From positions 98,666,735 to 98,730,734 of the forward strand of contig CM035153.1 of assembly GCA_020205615.1 (NCBI GenBank): a stretch of 64,000 nt of DNA, given 5' to 3'. Of this stretch, positions 1 to 10,254 are shown one piece after another. Under the pieces are notes generated by a model. That model saw only the letters and a program-made list of their open reading frames with translations. It did no database searches and was not told the origin of the DNA. Numbering within the stretch: the first letter of the stretch is position 1; each line of letters starts with the position of its first letter. Source of the stretch: Panax quinquefolius (taxonomy: Eukaryota; Streptophyta; Magnoliopsida; Apiales; Araliaceae). A program made the position numbers and the translations under genes.

Positions 1-97
1 CATACATTCTCAAATCCTAGGTTCTAATACCTTATAACCTCGTTCATTACAAGTAATGATAATTACATTATTCTTTACATCTTTCAAAAGTGACCTT
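1..97. other. Unassigned flank of LTR H
   Basis: No gene or repeat is recognisable here. The second copy of the adjoining LTR (from 34983) has different sequence upstream of its match, so this stretch is either other DNA joined to the LTR or a diverged U3 start. Confidence 0.5.
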
Positions 98-3000
98 TAT
101 TTTATTATAGAAATAATGAGCTTGAGTTATATGTAACTCCAGTAAATAAGATAAATGAGCCTTGTGTGGTCTGAGTATTAAAGTTAAACTAGACTGAAGG
201 TTTAACCGAAATTATTAAAAGAGAATTAATGATTAATAATTATCATTATTATATTTATGTGTAATATGAAATAAATGGGTTAAAAGTACCCAACTGAATT
301 ATATTTAGCCAAATTAAAATATTATTTGGACTAGCCAATGTACATGGGACATAAGATTATATTGGTGTAAATTTAAAATATAAGTATACTTCCTATATGT
401 AGGTGGGAACATATATATGTGTGTATATGTACCCATAACTTAATTTAATGTAGTAATGTTAAGTCCTCATAATTTACTTAAGGAACCCCAAAAAGGAAAT
501 AACCTTGGTATATTGAGTGGCCTTGTTGCTAATATACTAAGCTAAATAGCTTGTCCCAATTTCTTAGTCCCAAATTATTTTCAGTCGTGTATAGGCCATT
601 GGCCTATCTCTCTATTCGCTTAAGCTCAATGATGGTGATGATGGCCAAAGGTGTGGGTTGATGGGAGTGGTTGGAAACTTTCCACCAACTCCTTCTTGTA
701 TAATGGATCCTTCTTCCTTCCACTAGTTTGATTTCTAGGGCAAAGACCAAAATTGGGTAATGGTTTGGCTATATATATAGAGAGAGCTTGCCTTTCAATT
801 TCCATTTGCTCATTTGTCTGATAACTTACATATAGAGTAAGTAATGTTGTAATTGAGTAAGGTTGCTTAATTTGTGCTATAATGAGAAGTCTAAGGGACA
901 ATGTTGAGTCATTTGAGCTTCATAGAGGTATAATTCTTAAACTATGTTCTAAAGTTTAAATTTGATAAATTCTTTAGAATTAGAATGAACTCTTGATAAT
1001 TGGTTTGTGAATTGTTATCATGATGTTGTATGAGTTGGTATGTATGTTATGGATAATGCATAGCTGGGTTGAGCATGCTAAATGAAAGTGTATTGGTTGG
1101 TTGGTCTAGAATCTGCAGAAGCAGAGGCCATGTCTGGGCTTGCACCAAAGTGGCGGCCGCCACGCCACTTCCCAAGATAATCCCAATGGGCCGCATATGA
1201 CCGATCTTGAATTCCAGTTTTGTTACTTTCTGGTATTCCAAGCATGTTATCTTGACTTAACTAAGTATGTAAAGGGACCTAGCATGTAAATTAAGGTTGC
1301 TTTGCAATAATGAGTTGTATTAGTTGGATATAATGATTTTAAAATAGAAAACTTGAAGTTTTGTAAAAAAAAACATGATGGACCTTATATCGTTTAAGTT
1401 CTGACCTTTCAAGCATGTATGCTAGGGTATCTTACGCTTCTAGAAATAATGGATAGGATCACCATGTAACTAAGCATGATTTTAACTTTTCAAGCATGTT
1501 TTATGATGATATTTCAAGTGTCAGACTATTCAACCTTGGTGTAAATGAGTAGTATACATATGAGCATGCATATATGGCTTAGTTAAATGTACAAATAAGT
1601 ATAAGTTATGATTCAAAGTTATCTTGTATACTAATTGGGTTAGCATGAGCTTTTAAAAGAAAACTTGAAGTGTTGAAAATGAAAATTTATAAACTATATA
1701 TAGACTTTGAGTTAAGAACTTGCGAAGTATGCTTATAAAGTCTAACATGTATATATAAGAGTATGAGGTATGGTACGAAAAGTGATTTTGCATGATTGGT
1801 AGCTTAATATGATGTTTTCAAAGGAAACCTTGAAGATTAGTTGTCAATAACTACATTACAAGTATTCTAGGATCTATTATCATGATTAAGTGTGTCATGC
1901 ATGTAGACATGATTGACAAGCATGCTAGCTAGTCATATGTATTCTGAAATAGTTGAGCATGGAATACAATAAGTTAAAATGATGACTTCATACTTGAAAT
2001 GAATGATATAAGATTCAAAGTTATTTCGTATGTGTTGGATTGCCTTGAATTGGTTTTAAACAATTTCAAATGCAAACTCGAATATTTTGCAAACTAAGTT
2101 TTATATACATGGAGTGATTATATTTTAACCCTGTAAGCGGATGTAGAATCATGTACAAATAGATAAGACATGTGAGTTGAAGTTTCTTTGCATGATTTAG
2201 ACTATGTGAACTCATCTTGCATGCTTAAAAGAATCTTACTAGTTGGATTAATGATTTTCCAAACGAAGTTTTGTAAAAAAAAAGCATTATGCTCATTGTG
2301 TCTTTAAGTTTTGATCGTGAGTATATTCACGTATGATTATGTAAGTGTTATCCGAATCGTGATCGGATGTGCAAGTCTGGCCTAGCTTATATATAGCAGT
2401 CTTGTTTTGCACCAATTAGTAGCGGCACTGCCGCCACTCCTCAAGATAAAACCAAACCTTGGCAGCCTTGACTTCGATGAAATCTGCTTTTCCAGTAAAT
2501 GGTTTGAAGGTGTTTGCATGCTTGTGTTGTTACTCTAACATGTATTATATGACCAGTACAAATCTGATGTGTTAAATAGCATGCTAGGTGATAGGATTGA
2601 ATGTTTAAAGAGGTGATTATAGACTTTCAAATGATAAGTCCAAAAGGTATTTATAGACTGTAAAGTAATGATTAGAGACTATGATTTTTTGACTTTATGG
2701 TGACTTATAATCTGATTTGTGCTATGAGTATGTAGGATATATGCTGAAAGTTTACAACTAAGTTAGACGTTTATGTGTAATGTTTGAACTTACCTATATG
2801 AGTTTTAAATGTGTCAAACACTTAGCGAGTCAAGCGCGTGATAGCTATATATGAATGTTGATGTTAAGTGCTAGTGGTTAAGGTATACATATACGTACCT
2901 ATCTATTCCGAGAATATGATGAGAAAGTGGAATGTAGGTTTTACGAACCTAGTTAGGAAATAATGTAACATTGTTATTACATTGAGAATGCATGAAATAT

Positions 3001-3988
3001 GTTACTGATGGATATGAATACATGATTATATAATTGTGTAGGAACACGCGCAGTGCAAATAAGCTTTAAGTAGTTAAGTCGTAGTTAATAACCTACGAAT
3101 CAGGCAAGTCTTTCAGTTCTTATGTGTTATATGAATTCGATAACTGTTAGTTATATTATGCCATGAGAATGTTAATGTATATATATGAAATGCATATGAG
3201 ATATGTATGAAATGTGAAAGTTGATCTTTGATGATATGCTTGTGATATAAACCTCTATGCCTATTATGTGAGAAGTAACATGTGTAGTAAATATTGATCG
3301 ATTATGAATGCATGAACTGGATATGTTATTATATGCTACGTGCTGCATGAAAACTATTAGAATTGCTGGGCTGTCGAGCTCACCTTTGCAAATAACCACT
3401 TTTGCAGAATAAGGATTCACGGTAAAGATTACGTGCTACTTGATTGATAGAGTTCAATAGTAATTGAAGGAGATCGGTTTATATGTTTAAATATATAATC
3501 TTGAACCACGTTTATGTTCTAGGAGTCGTACAAGATAATAGTTTATGAGGTGCAATACATGTTGCGTTGTAAAGTTGTATTATGTGATACATAGAGAAAT
3601 TCGAATTGAGATGTAAATATTTATACAGTAATTGAATAGAATGAATCATAGCATAATTTGATTCAGGGATTTGTAATTGATTCAAGTTAAGAAATCAATA
3701 AAAGATTATTTTTCCAAGGAGATTGAAAAAGTTTAAATTATTCCGCATATTTATATAACATCGAATATGATGTAAAACAGGAATGGTAAATGACCAATAT
3801 TTGAAACTTATAATAGTTGGGGTCATTATACATAGATCCTGGAAATGGAAGGAATTTATATTCTAAATTGTAATAAGTGAAGTTATATTCATTTAAGTTG
3901 TGAATAAAAGATATAATAGTTTGACGATAGTAGTATCGTGGCGGACCAGATTCGAGGTTTGAAGAGACCTGGATTTGGGGGCGTCACA
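98..3988 (+). mobile_element. Gypsy LTR H, copy 1 (5' end unresolved)
   Basis: This 3.9-kb stretch matches 34983-38870 closely and collinearly, apart from short garbled patches. It ends in GGGGGCGTCACA, the 3' terminus shared by several gypsy LTRs in the window, and is followed at once by a PBS, so it is the 5' LTR of a Ty3/gypsy element. Two GC-rich islets (about 1130-1200 and 2405-2480) sit in an otherwise AT-rich sequence and are where the two copies disagree most. Short open frames inside it, such as one at 626-901 ending in a run of histidine codons, are chance frames in LTR DNA. Confidence 0.85.
770..780 (+). promoter_or_regulatory. TATA box of LTR H copy 1
   Basis: TATATATATAG lies about 0.7 kb into the visible LTR and is followed by a CT- and AG-rich stretch typical of an LTR transcription start. 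The motif and surroundings recur at 35657. Role as a promoter is inferred. Confidence 0.5.
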
Positions 3989-3990
3989 GG

Positions 3991-4003
3991 TTGGTATCAA
4001 AGC
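3991..4003 (+). promoter_or_regulatory. Primer-binding site (initiator tRNA-Met type)
   Basis: TTGGTATCAAAGC follows the LTR end after two bases. It is complementary to the 3' end of plant initiator tRNA-Met (consensus TGGTATCAGAGC), the usual minus-strand primer of these elements. It fixes LTR orientation as plus. Confidence 0.85.
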
Positions 4004-5945
4004 TATAGGTTATAAACTTTAGGTAAGTGTACCTTAGGCTATAACCAAAGAGAGAGAAAGATAAAGATTAAAATATATAAGTGAAGATTCAAAGAAGAAT
4101 CTTGAAATATCCAAAAGAATGAGAATTCAGGAGTTTCCTAACTCCGGTAATAAAAATGTTAAGATGGTGTCTATATGACAAGGAGAATAATGATGAACTT
4201 GAGTGAATTTTTGTTGAAAATATGGAAAGAACCCTAAGGTAAATTGATGATCACGAAGTGATTGGATTGGGCTATAAAGTGATAAATAGTCTGTAACGAC
4301 TAAGTGTGTATAACTTGATGTTATAGTAGAATGTACTGTGAAATGGTACGATATGAACTCATGAGGAGTTGTATGTGATGAGATACGAAGAATTCGTATC
4401 AAGTAAAGTGTAAGATAGAGTTAAGTGGGATTTCAATTGAGGACCCATGTCAGCAGCTGAGTTGTATGATTCCTTGTGTGAGCGGGGAATTGTGCGTGGT
4501 GTAAAAACCACTTAGTTCTAGCACTGATAATCATTGAAATATTTGTGTTGCGCTATATGTTATATACTTGTTGAGAAGGTGATTCTTTTCTCATGTGTAT
4601 AACGGATAAATAGGTCATAGTTAGAGAATATAAGGTTAAGTTGGGAGTTCTTAAAACTCATACTATGGTACGTTCGTGACTCATAATTATATGAAATGTT
4701 TTTGAACCCCTCAGCGAATGGACACCTGTGGTCTGACTAGGGTAAGTTCTTAAACTCATATGATGATGGCAAGTCATGAATTTCCAAAGTGTGGTAAGTT
4801 TGATGAACTCTATCGGTTATATATATGTTATGAAGTTAGAAATTTTGGTACAGTAAGCATTGATGGTGTTAGAGATTGATAGAATGAAGTAAACAGTAAA
4901 GTTGATGGAGAAACATGGATTTTCTAAATCTTCTAGCTATGCTAGATTTTCAAAATTTATTGAATTCGTGCTGAAGTTTGCACCTCTGTTTTCTTGAAAA
5001 ACATTGGATCATGTGATTGAACCAATGATGTTTAAAAACAATACCTTTATTCTTATGTCTATGCTAATTGTTTTGGGTAAGACAAAAATGATTTGAAAAT
5101 TTTCAAAATGTATTTCTGACCATTTACATCATTTGGTATGGTGTAGAAATGGTAAACGATGGAGTCATTAATGCAGTTGAACCTAGTGTTGGTTGTGATC
5201 AAAAGATCGTTAGCCAATTTTGGTACGATGTAGTGTAACGAAGCCACATAATGTCAGAATCCTCAACATACTACTAATCTAGTACGATATCATGACGTCA
5301 TAAAAGAATTTTTGGTTTTCTATTAAATTATGAAGAAGGTCAATTAAGTTGGCCAAATTATTTCGATTGATGTCTTAATTGTTGATAAAAGTCTATGCTA
5401 TTTGATTCGGCTAGACGACTGTTGAAAAATATTTGCGAAATTCAAGCGTTCTTGAGTAATTATGCCAAACCAGATTGCTCTTGTGCGGATTCAGATGTGG
5501 AAAAGCTGAGTTGAACAACCCTATAAGGGGACATGTTTTCGGGGATAATGGTTCCGAACGTAACGCATGTAGTCGTTACAAAATACTACATTGCGGCCCA
5601 ACGTAGTGGTACAATAGGCTGGCCACCTAGCGTACGTGTGGAGGGTGTTTTCAGTCTTCGTGATAGATAAACACTCTGGTTTGTAGTACGAAGGATTGTG
5701 ATGAAGCACTGGTTCATGGTCTAGTGCGACCCCTCAGCATAAATTGGAATCTGAGTTATTCATACTACTTCCTGATTATTGAAAAATCGTGGAAGACTTG
5801 TATTCTTCTGTGTGAGGAATGTAGTGAGTAGAGTGTTCCTTAGAAAGGAGAATGTGGTAGAATGCAAGTGAGCAAGTTATAATGAAACTTCTAAAAAGAG
5901 AATGAATAAAAATTATTCAAAAGAATATATATTATTAGAAATACC
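4004..5945 (+). other. Degraded gypsy leader, no ORF
   Basis: No credible coding frame is seen. Around 4450-4650 it resembles 34016-34250, and 4640-4810 matches a leader block of element C on the other strand (54742-54910). It therefore belongs to the PBS-to-gag leader of a gypsy element. Gag, protease, RT and most of integrase are absent, so a large internal deletion separates it from the integrase remnant that follows. Nothing is recognisable in 4820-5945. Confidence 0.6.
4640..4810 (+). other. Conserved non-coding leader block, copy 1
   Basis: This block, running from GGAGTTCTTAAAACTCAT to GTGGTAAGTTTGATGAACTC, aligns with the reverse complement of 54742-54910. It includes an identical core, AACCCCTCAGCGAATGGAC, and a following GGTCTGACTAGG. 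Neither copy has a shared open frame. Confidence 0.75.
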
Positions 5946-5959
5946 ACCGAGTAGAGGAG

Positions 5960-6733
5960 GACATGCTCAGAACCGATGGGCAAAGTGAGAGAACGATTCA
6001 AACGCTTGAAGACATGCTCAGAGCTTGTGTGATGGACTTCAAGGGTAGCTAGGAGGATCATCTTCCATTAGTAGAGTTCGCATACAACAATAGCTATCAC
6101 GCCAGCATCGGAATGCCGCCGTACGAAGCATTATATGGAAGGAAATGTAGAACGCCCGTATAATGGGATGAAGTGGGTGAACGTCGTCTGTTGGGACCAG
6201 AATTGGTGCAGCAGACTGTAGAAATCATCAAGGTGATAAGAGACCGACTGGTAGCAGCTCAAGATCGCCAGAAGAAGTATACAGACTTACATTGCCAGAA
6301 GAGAGATTTTGAAGTGGGAAGCTATGCATTTTTAAAAGTACCTCCCTGGAATGCGAAGATAAGGTTTGGAAAGAAAGGTAAATTGAGTCCGAGATTTATT
6401 GGACCCTTCGAGATTTTGAAGAAGATAGGCGAAGTGGCGTACGAGGTAGCTATACCTCCTGAACTGGAACATATTCATAATGTGTTTCATGTGTCAGTGC
6501 TACGACCATATAAGCCTGATTATAAGTATGTGATATCGTAAGAGCCAATTTAGGTCGAAAAGGATTTGTCGTACGAGGAAATTCTGGTTGAAATTTTAGA
6601 TAGAAAAGAATAGAAATTGCGAAATAAGGTTATACATTCTGTAAAAGTTCTTTGGAGAAACCACAATGCTGAAGAAGCTACGTGGGAACTCGAAGAAAAG
6701 ATGAGGGAAAATTATCCACATCTTTTTGAGTAA
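5960..6733 (+). pseudogene. Gypsy integrase C-terminus and chromodomain remnant
   Basis: One reading frame runs from the end of the integrase core (DGQSERTIQTLEDML, with the catalytic E) through the [14 protein letters not shown] stretch. It continues into the GPY/F module ([33 protein letters not shown]) and a chromodomain-like tail (VKVLWRNH, EATWELE), ending at TAA 6731-6733. Several in-frame stops break it, for example at 6050-6052 where a TGG tryptophan codon is expected. Most look like C-to-T or G-to-A changes, the pattern of decay at methylated cytosines. The longest open part is 6173-6538. It is a Ty3/gypsy chromovirus (Tekay/Del-like) by domain order. Zinc finger and first catalytic residues are missing. 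Confidence 0.9.
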
Positions 6734-6766
6734 CCCTATAGGTAATTCCGGGGACGGAATTCTTAT

Positions 6767-6779
6767 AAGGGGAGGAGGA
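6767..6779 (+). promoter_or_regulatory. Polypurine tract
   Basis: AAGGGGAGGAGGA ends directly before the TG of an LTR (TGTATAACCG). This is the plus-strand priming site of an LTR retrotransposon and marks the following sequence as a 3' LTR of the integrase-bearing remnant. Confidence 0.85.
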
Positions 6780-8393
6780 TGTATAACCGTGTGATTTTAA
6801 GTCACTATATATGTATGTACATTATTAGTATTTAAAACTTTGTGTTATGCAGTGATTTAATATGTGACAACCTATGTGAAGTGGTGCATGGGTCAATTAA
6901 CATATATGTTATAGTTATGGATATATACATTTATAGATTTCATTAAAAATGAAATTTTTGTAACCTAATTATACATTAGGTGAGACAATTAAATAACCTA
7001 AGGGTTATGGTAATAAGGAAAAGTTAGTATTTAATATGTATACTAACTTAAGTGGGTAAACTTATTATTTCAAGTGACTAATAATTTTAAACCTAATTCT
7101 TGTAAGTCTAATTAGGTTATGAGCTAAAGTCACATGTTTAAGTAATTAAATTTCATAATATTAGGAATGGAAACCCTAAATCATCAAATTGGGTAACATA
7201 TACTAAAATTGCTAGACTATGTTTAGTGCATAGCCCAAAACAATTAAAGAGGGAGCCCAAATGAAGTAACATTCAAACCAATACTTAGCCCACTTGATTA
7301 AGGGTATTTTAGACTTTTGATAAATCTAATTTGTTCAATAAAGTAAAAGAAAAATGGGAGAGTGTTGGGGGCTAAAGGAACCGGCCATTTAGGCCTTTTT
7401 ATGGCAAGATGGTTATGCTAATCAAGTCCCTAATTTCGTAACTCTTACACACAAGTACATGTGTGTCAAGCCCTCATTGGTTGCAATCTATTAAGCACTC
7501 TTAATTACAAGTTTAAGCTAATTAAAAAGATAAGGCAAAGCCTTTATCCATGGGTCAATAAAAGTATGGGGGTTATTAGTGAATTACCCATTTCATTTTG
7601 TAGACACATTTCATTCTTCCAACATCTCATTTTCTCTTCATCTTCTTCTTCTATCTTTTGCTCCCAAGCTAGCCAATTTCAAAAGAGAGAAAAGAGAGAG
7701 AGGGTTTCGGCCATAGAGAGAGAGAGAGGAGTGCTTGTTTGTTCATGCATCCTAAGTTTAGAAACTACTTTGGAAAATCAAGAAAGGTAGCAACTAAATC
7801 AAGGTATAACCTACCTTCATCTTCTTTTTTTACCTTGTTTTTCTAGCTTGAGTTTTGTTGGGATTATGTTCAAATACTCAAGATATCCTAATCAACAGTC
7901 CATCTTTGCATATAAGCCAAAGATATATACAATTCAATAATCAACATTCCATCTTTGCACGTAAGCCAAAGATAACTTTCATCATCATATAAGCATGAGG
8001 ATGATGACAATGATATAAGCATTAATCAAACGAAAACAAGGATAAATATTAAAGACTTTAAATTTATCCAAATATTATCAATCACATAATAAATTTATAA
8101 TCTAATATTATTAATATCATAACAATATTTTAATCACTTTTTAAACTTATAAACAATTTATTTCAATTATTTAATTTAATTATTATTCGACGGAATTTCT
8201 TAAGTAAACTTTTTGTATATTGAATGGTGTGTTTAAAGTTAAGGTTATAAAGACCTTGGGACCATGTTATGAGACTTTATTATAATGAACAATGTATGTT
8301 TATTATTTCGTAATAGTTATAGAATGCTTACGATGATGATAGATCGTGAGCACCGAATCTGAGTTTAGAGAACCTGGATTTGGGGGCGTCACA
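6780..8393 (+). mobile_element. Gypsy LTR between two internal regions
   Basis: It starts TGTATAACC after a PPT and ends CCTGGATTTGGGGGCGTCACA, the same 3' end as LTR H. The body differs from LTR H, so it is not simply its mate. About 7600-7790 has the CT-rich then GAGAGAGA-rich look of an LTR transcribed start. It is followed by a degenerate PBS-like string, so it could be a 3' LTR, the 5' LTR of the next unit, or both after recombination. It also contains an inverted LTR fragment at 7925-8180. Confidence 0.65.
7925..8180 (+). repeat. Fragment shared with LTR E, inverted relative to it
   Basis: The sequence from CATCTTTGCACGTAAGCC through TTTATTTCAATTATTTA is closely matched by plus-strand 59395-59625, which lies inside minus-strand LTR E. 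The fragment is therefore opposite in orientation to the LTR it sits in, and suggests a small inserted or recombined piece. A second partial start of the same motif lies just upstream at about 7895-7925. Confidence 0.75.
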
Positions 8394-8446
8394 TGTGGTA
8401 TTGTGTTACATAGGGTATTTTATGCTATGTAATAATTGAGGTTGTG

Positions 8447-8450
<4 letters not shown>

Positions 8451-8513
<63 letters not shown>
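8451..8513. repeat. (AT)n microsatellite
   Basis: About 31 dinucleotide units of AT in an uninterrupted run. Confidence 0.95.
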
Positions 8514-8519
<6 letters not shown>

Positions 8520-8723
8520 TATATTTATTATGAATTGTAGAGGTGAATTAGTAAAAAGATGGATGAGATTTGTCTATTGATATTAAATAATTTATGTGAA
8601 ATTATTTTATTATGGTAAGTTGGTGACATTAAAATATCTTTTATAATCACCAATTTCTTGAGTATATGTACGAGTGAATATCAAGTCTAAGGTAGTGCAA
8701 TCTTACTCTTTAATGGTTGACAT

Positions 8724-8728
8724 ATGGG
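8724..8728. repeat. Left TSD of solo LTR D (ATGGG)
   Basis: ATGGG directly precedes TGTAATAACCC and recurs at 34011-34015 directly after the LTR end ...GGGGGCATCTCA. Confidence 0.9.
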
Positions 8729-9328
8729 TGTAATAACCCAAAATTTTAAATAAGAAATTTTGTGAATAATTTTTTAATATAGATAAGGGTGGGAATATGT
8801 GCAAAGTAAAGTATATGTATATATCCTCGATAAATAAAATTATTTATTAGATGTAACTAAGTTCTTTTTCGTAATTATTGATCATAGTAGATTATATTTT
8901 ATAATAAATTAATTTTGTAATAAAATATTTATTATTTATTTTCCATGAAGATATGATTATTGTATATATGATATGGATATTATGATATGTATTTATTATA
9001 TTAATTAAGTTAATTATTTCAACTTAATTAATAATGGTATCTATGAAGGTTATGTCAGATATGAATTCAAAACCCTAAGTCTGGATTTTGAATAAGGGAT
9101 GAGAATAATAATATAATATTATTTATATTTCAGTAATATAAACATGTCTTATATGAGTGTAATGTTAATGTGTGGAACAGTTATAGTAAAATAGTACAAA
9201 TCCAGCATTACTGATAAACTATAGTACAAAGTCAAATATGACTGCAATGTTTGTTAAGTTATGTGTTATGTAAATAATGACCATTATTATGTTTAATGTT
9301 AATTAGGTAAACCCTAGTTAATGTTTAG

Positions 9329-9458
9329 AAACCCTAATTACTAGATCAAGACCCTAATTGCTAAGTTATAAACCCTAATTATTAATTTAGCAAGCTTAAT
9401 GGTAATTAGTATTTTACAAAGCCTATTTTGCAAGTCTAAAGTGATTAGGAAACCCTAA
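9329..9458 (+). promoter_or_regulatory. Telo-box cluster upstream of TATA in LTR D
   Basis: AAACCCTAA occurs at 9329-9337, 9370-9378 and 9450-9458, with near copies at about 9311, 9351 and 9544. The telo-box is a known plant promoter element. Here it lies 0.3-0.4 kb upstream of the TATA box. A regulatory role is inferred. Confidence 0.5.
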
Positions 9459-9763
9459 TTCACATTTTTAGAAACTAAGATTCCCATTTTGCCCTTAATA
9501 AGTAATTCTAGATTTAGAGCTTAGGAAACCTTAGGGTTAAATCCTAAGGGTCAAACCCTAGAGGTTAGAAAGGAATTGACAACTTTGCCACTAAAAGTAA
9601 AAGTCAAATGACCAAATTTCCCTTCTTGCATTATTTAATAGATAACTTGTAAAACTTGCCATAACTTTAGTTGGTGACCAACTCTAGCTAGCCATGTGGT
9701 CTAGTAATAGCCTTTAATCAATAAAAATCTGCTAGACATGATCAACCATGAGCATTACACCAT

Positions 9764-9773
9764 GTTATATAAG
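9764..9773 (+). promoter_or_regulatory. TATA box of LTR D
   Basis: GTTATATAAG about 1.04 kb into the LTR, followed by AGAGAGAGAAA, is the best core-promoter candidate. Confidence 0.5.
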
Positions 9774-10223
9774 ATCAAAGAGAGAGAAATGTTACTAACT
9801 TGCTCATTTATACACCAACACTCAACCAAGACTCTCTCAACTTCAAACCTCCAAAATTACCTTACTAGACCAGTCCCTAATCAAGCCCCACTATCACTTC
9901 TAGGAGATTAGAAAGCCAGAATCAAGGATTGGTTCATAGAAACGTATAAAAACCCTTAACTTAGAAATCCTTATGATTCATGTTAATCTTGGTGTTTAGA
10001 TGTTTAAAGTAGTGTAATAGGATGTTATTGAGTGATCTGGGTTGTTATAACTCAGATCTATAACACTTAGATACTAGAATTTAAGTTTTTACAAAATCTG
10101 GGAGATTTTCAAAAGTGGTCTGACAACCGAATGTCAGACCACATAGATCTTTATCTGGTTATCATTTTTGTTGTTTAAGTATTTAATCTTGTAGTATGAC
10201 ATGTGGTCTGTATTCTGGAACTT

Positions 10224-10228
10224 GAATC
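10224..10228. repeat. Left TSD of the copia concatemer (GAATC)
   Basis: GAATC precedes TGAAAGTAG at 10229 and recurs at 31086-31090, directly after the last copia LTR end (CCTAACA). Removing 10229-31085 and one duplicate restores LTR D. Confidence 0.92.
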
Positions 10229-10254
10229 TGAAAGTAGTATGTGAAAGTAGTATG
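10229..10254 (+). repeat. 13-bp tandem duplication at the outer end of LTR1
   Basis: TGAAAGTAGTATG occurs twice in a row at the start of LTR1 and once in LTR2 and LTR4. It adds a second copy of the terminal bases. Confidence 0.9.

Larger units (their letters stand above)
8394..8728 (+). other. Leader-like gypsy DNA, left of LTR D
   Basis: Directly after the LTR end, TGTGGTATTGTGTTACATAGG aligns loosely with a PBS plus following bases (GTTGGTATCAAAGCTATAGG). No coding frame is seen. It is continuous with 34016 onward once LTR D is removed. It includes an AT microsatellite and ends with the left TSD of D (ATGGG, 8724-8728). Confidence 0.45.
8729..10228 (+). mobile_element. Solo gypsy LTR D, left part
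   Basis: It starts TGTAATAACCCAAAATTTTAAA and continues at 31091 after the copia insertion. Joined, D is about 4420 bp (1500 + 2920), begins TG, ends CA and has matching ATGGG duplications with no internal region, so it is a solo LTR left by LTR-LTR recombination. It is related to the LTR of element C (same TGTAATAACCC start, similar telo-box cluster and leader). There is no gene in this part. Confidence 0.9.

Noticed and set aside
626..901. Minus-strand frame ending in five histidines (also 35513-35698)
   Set aside because: Comes from an ATGATGGTGATGATGG string inside LTR H; no homology or promoter, and the other copy differs in frame.
3991..4003. Possible tRNA-derived sequence
   Set aside because: Only the 13-base PBS complement is present; no tRNA arms or A/B boxes were found here or at the other PBS sites.
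9300..9560. Interstitial telomere repeat
   Set aside because: The CCCTAA words are dispersed 30-80 bp apart, not in tandem, and sit in an LTR promoter region.
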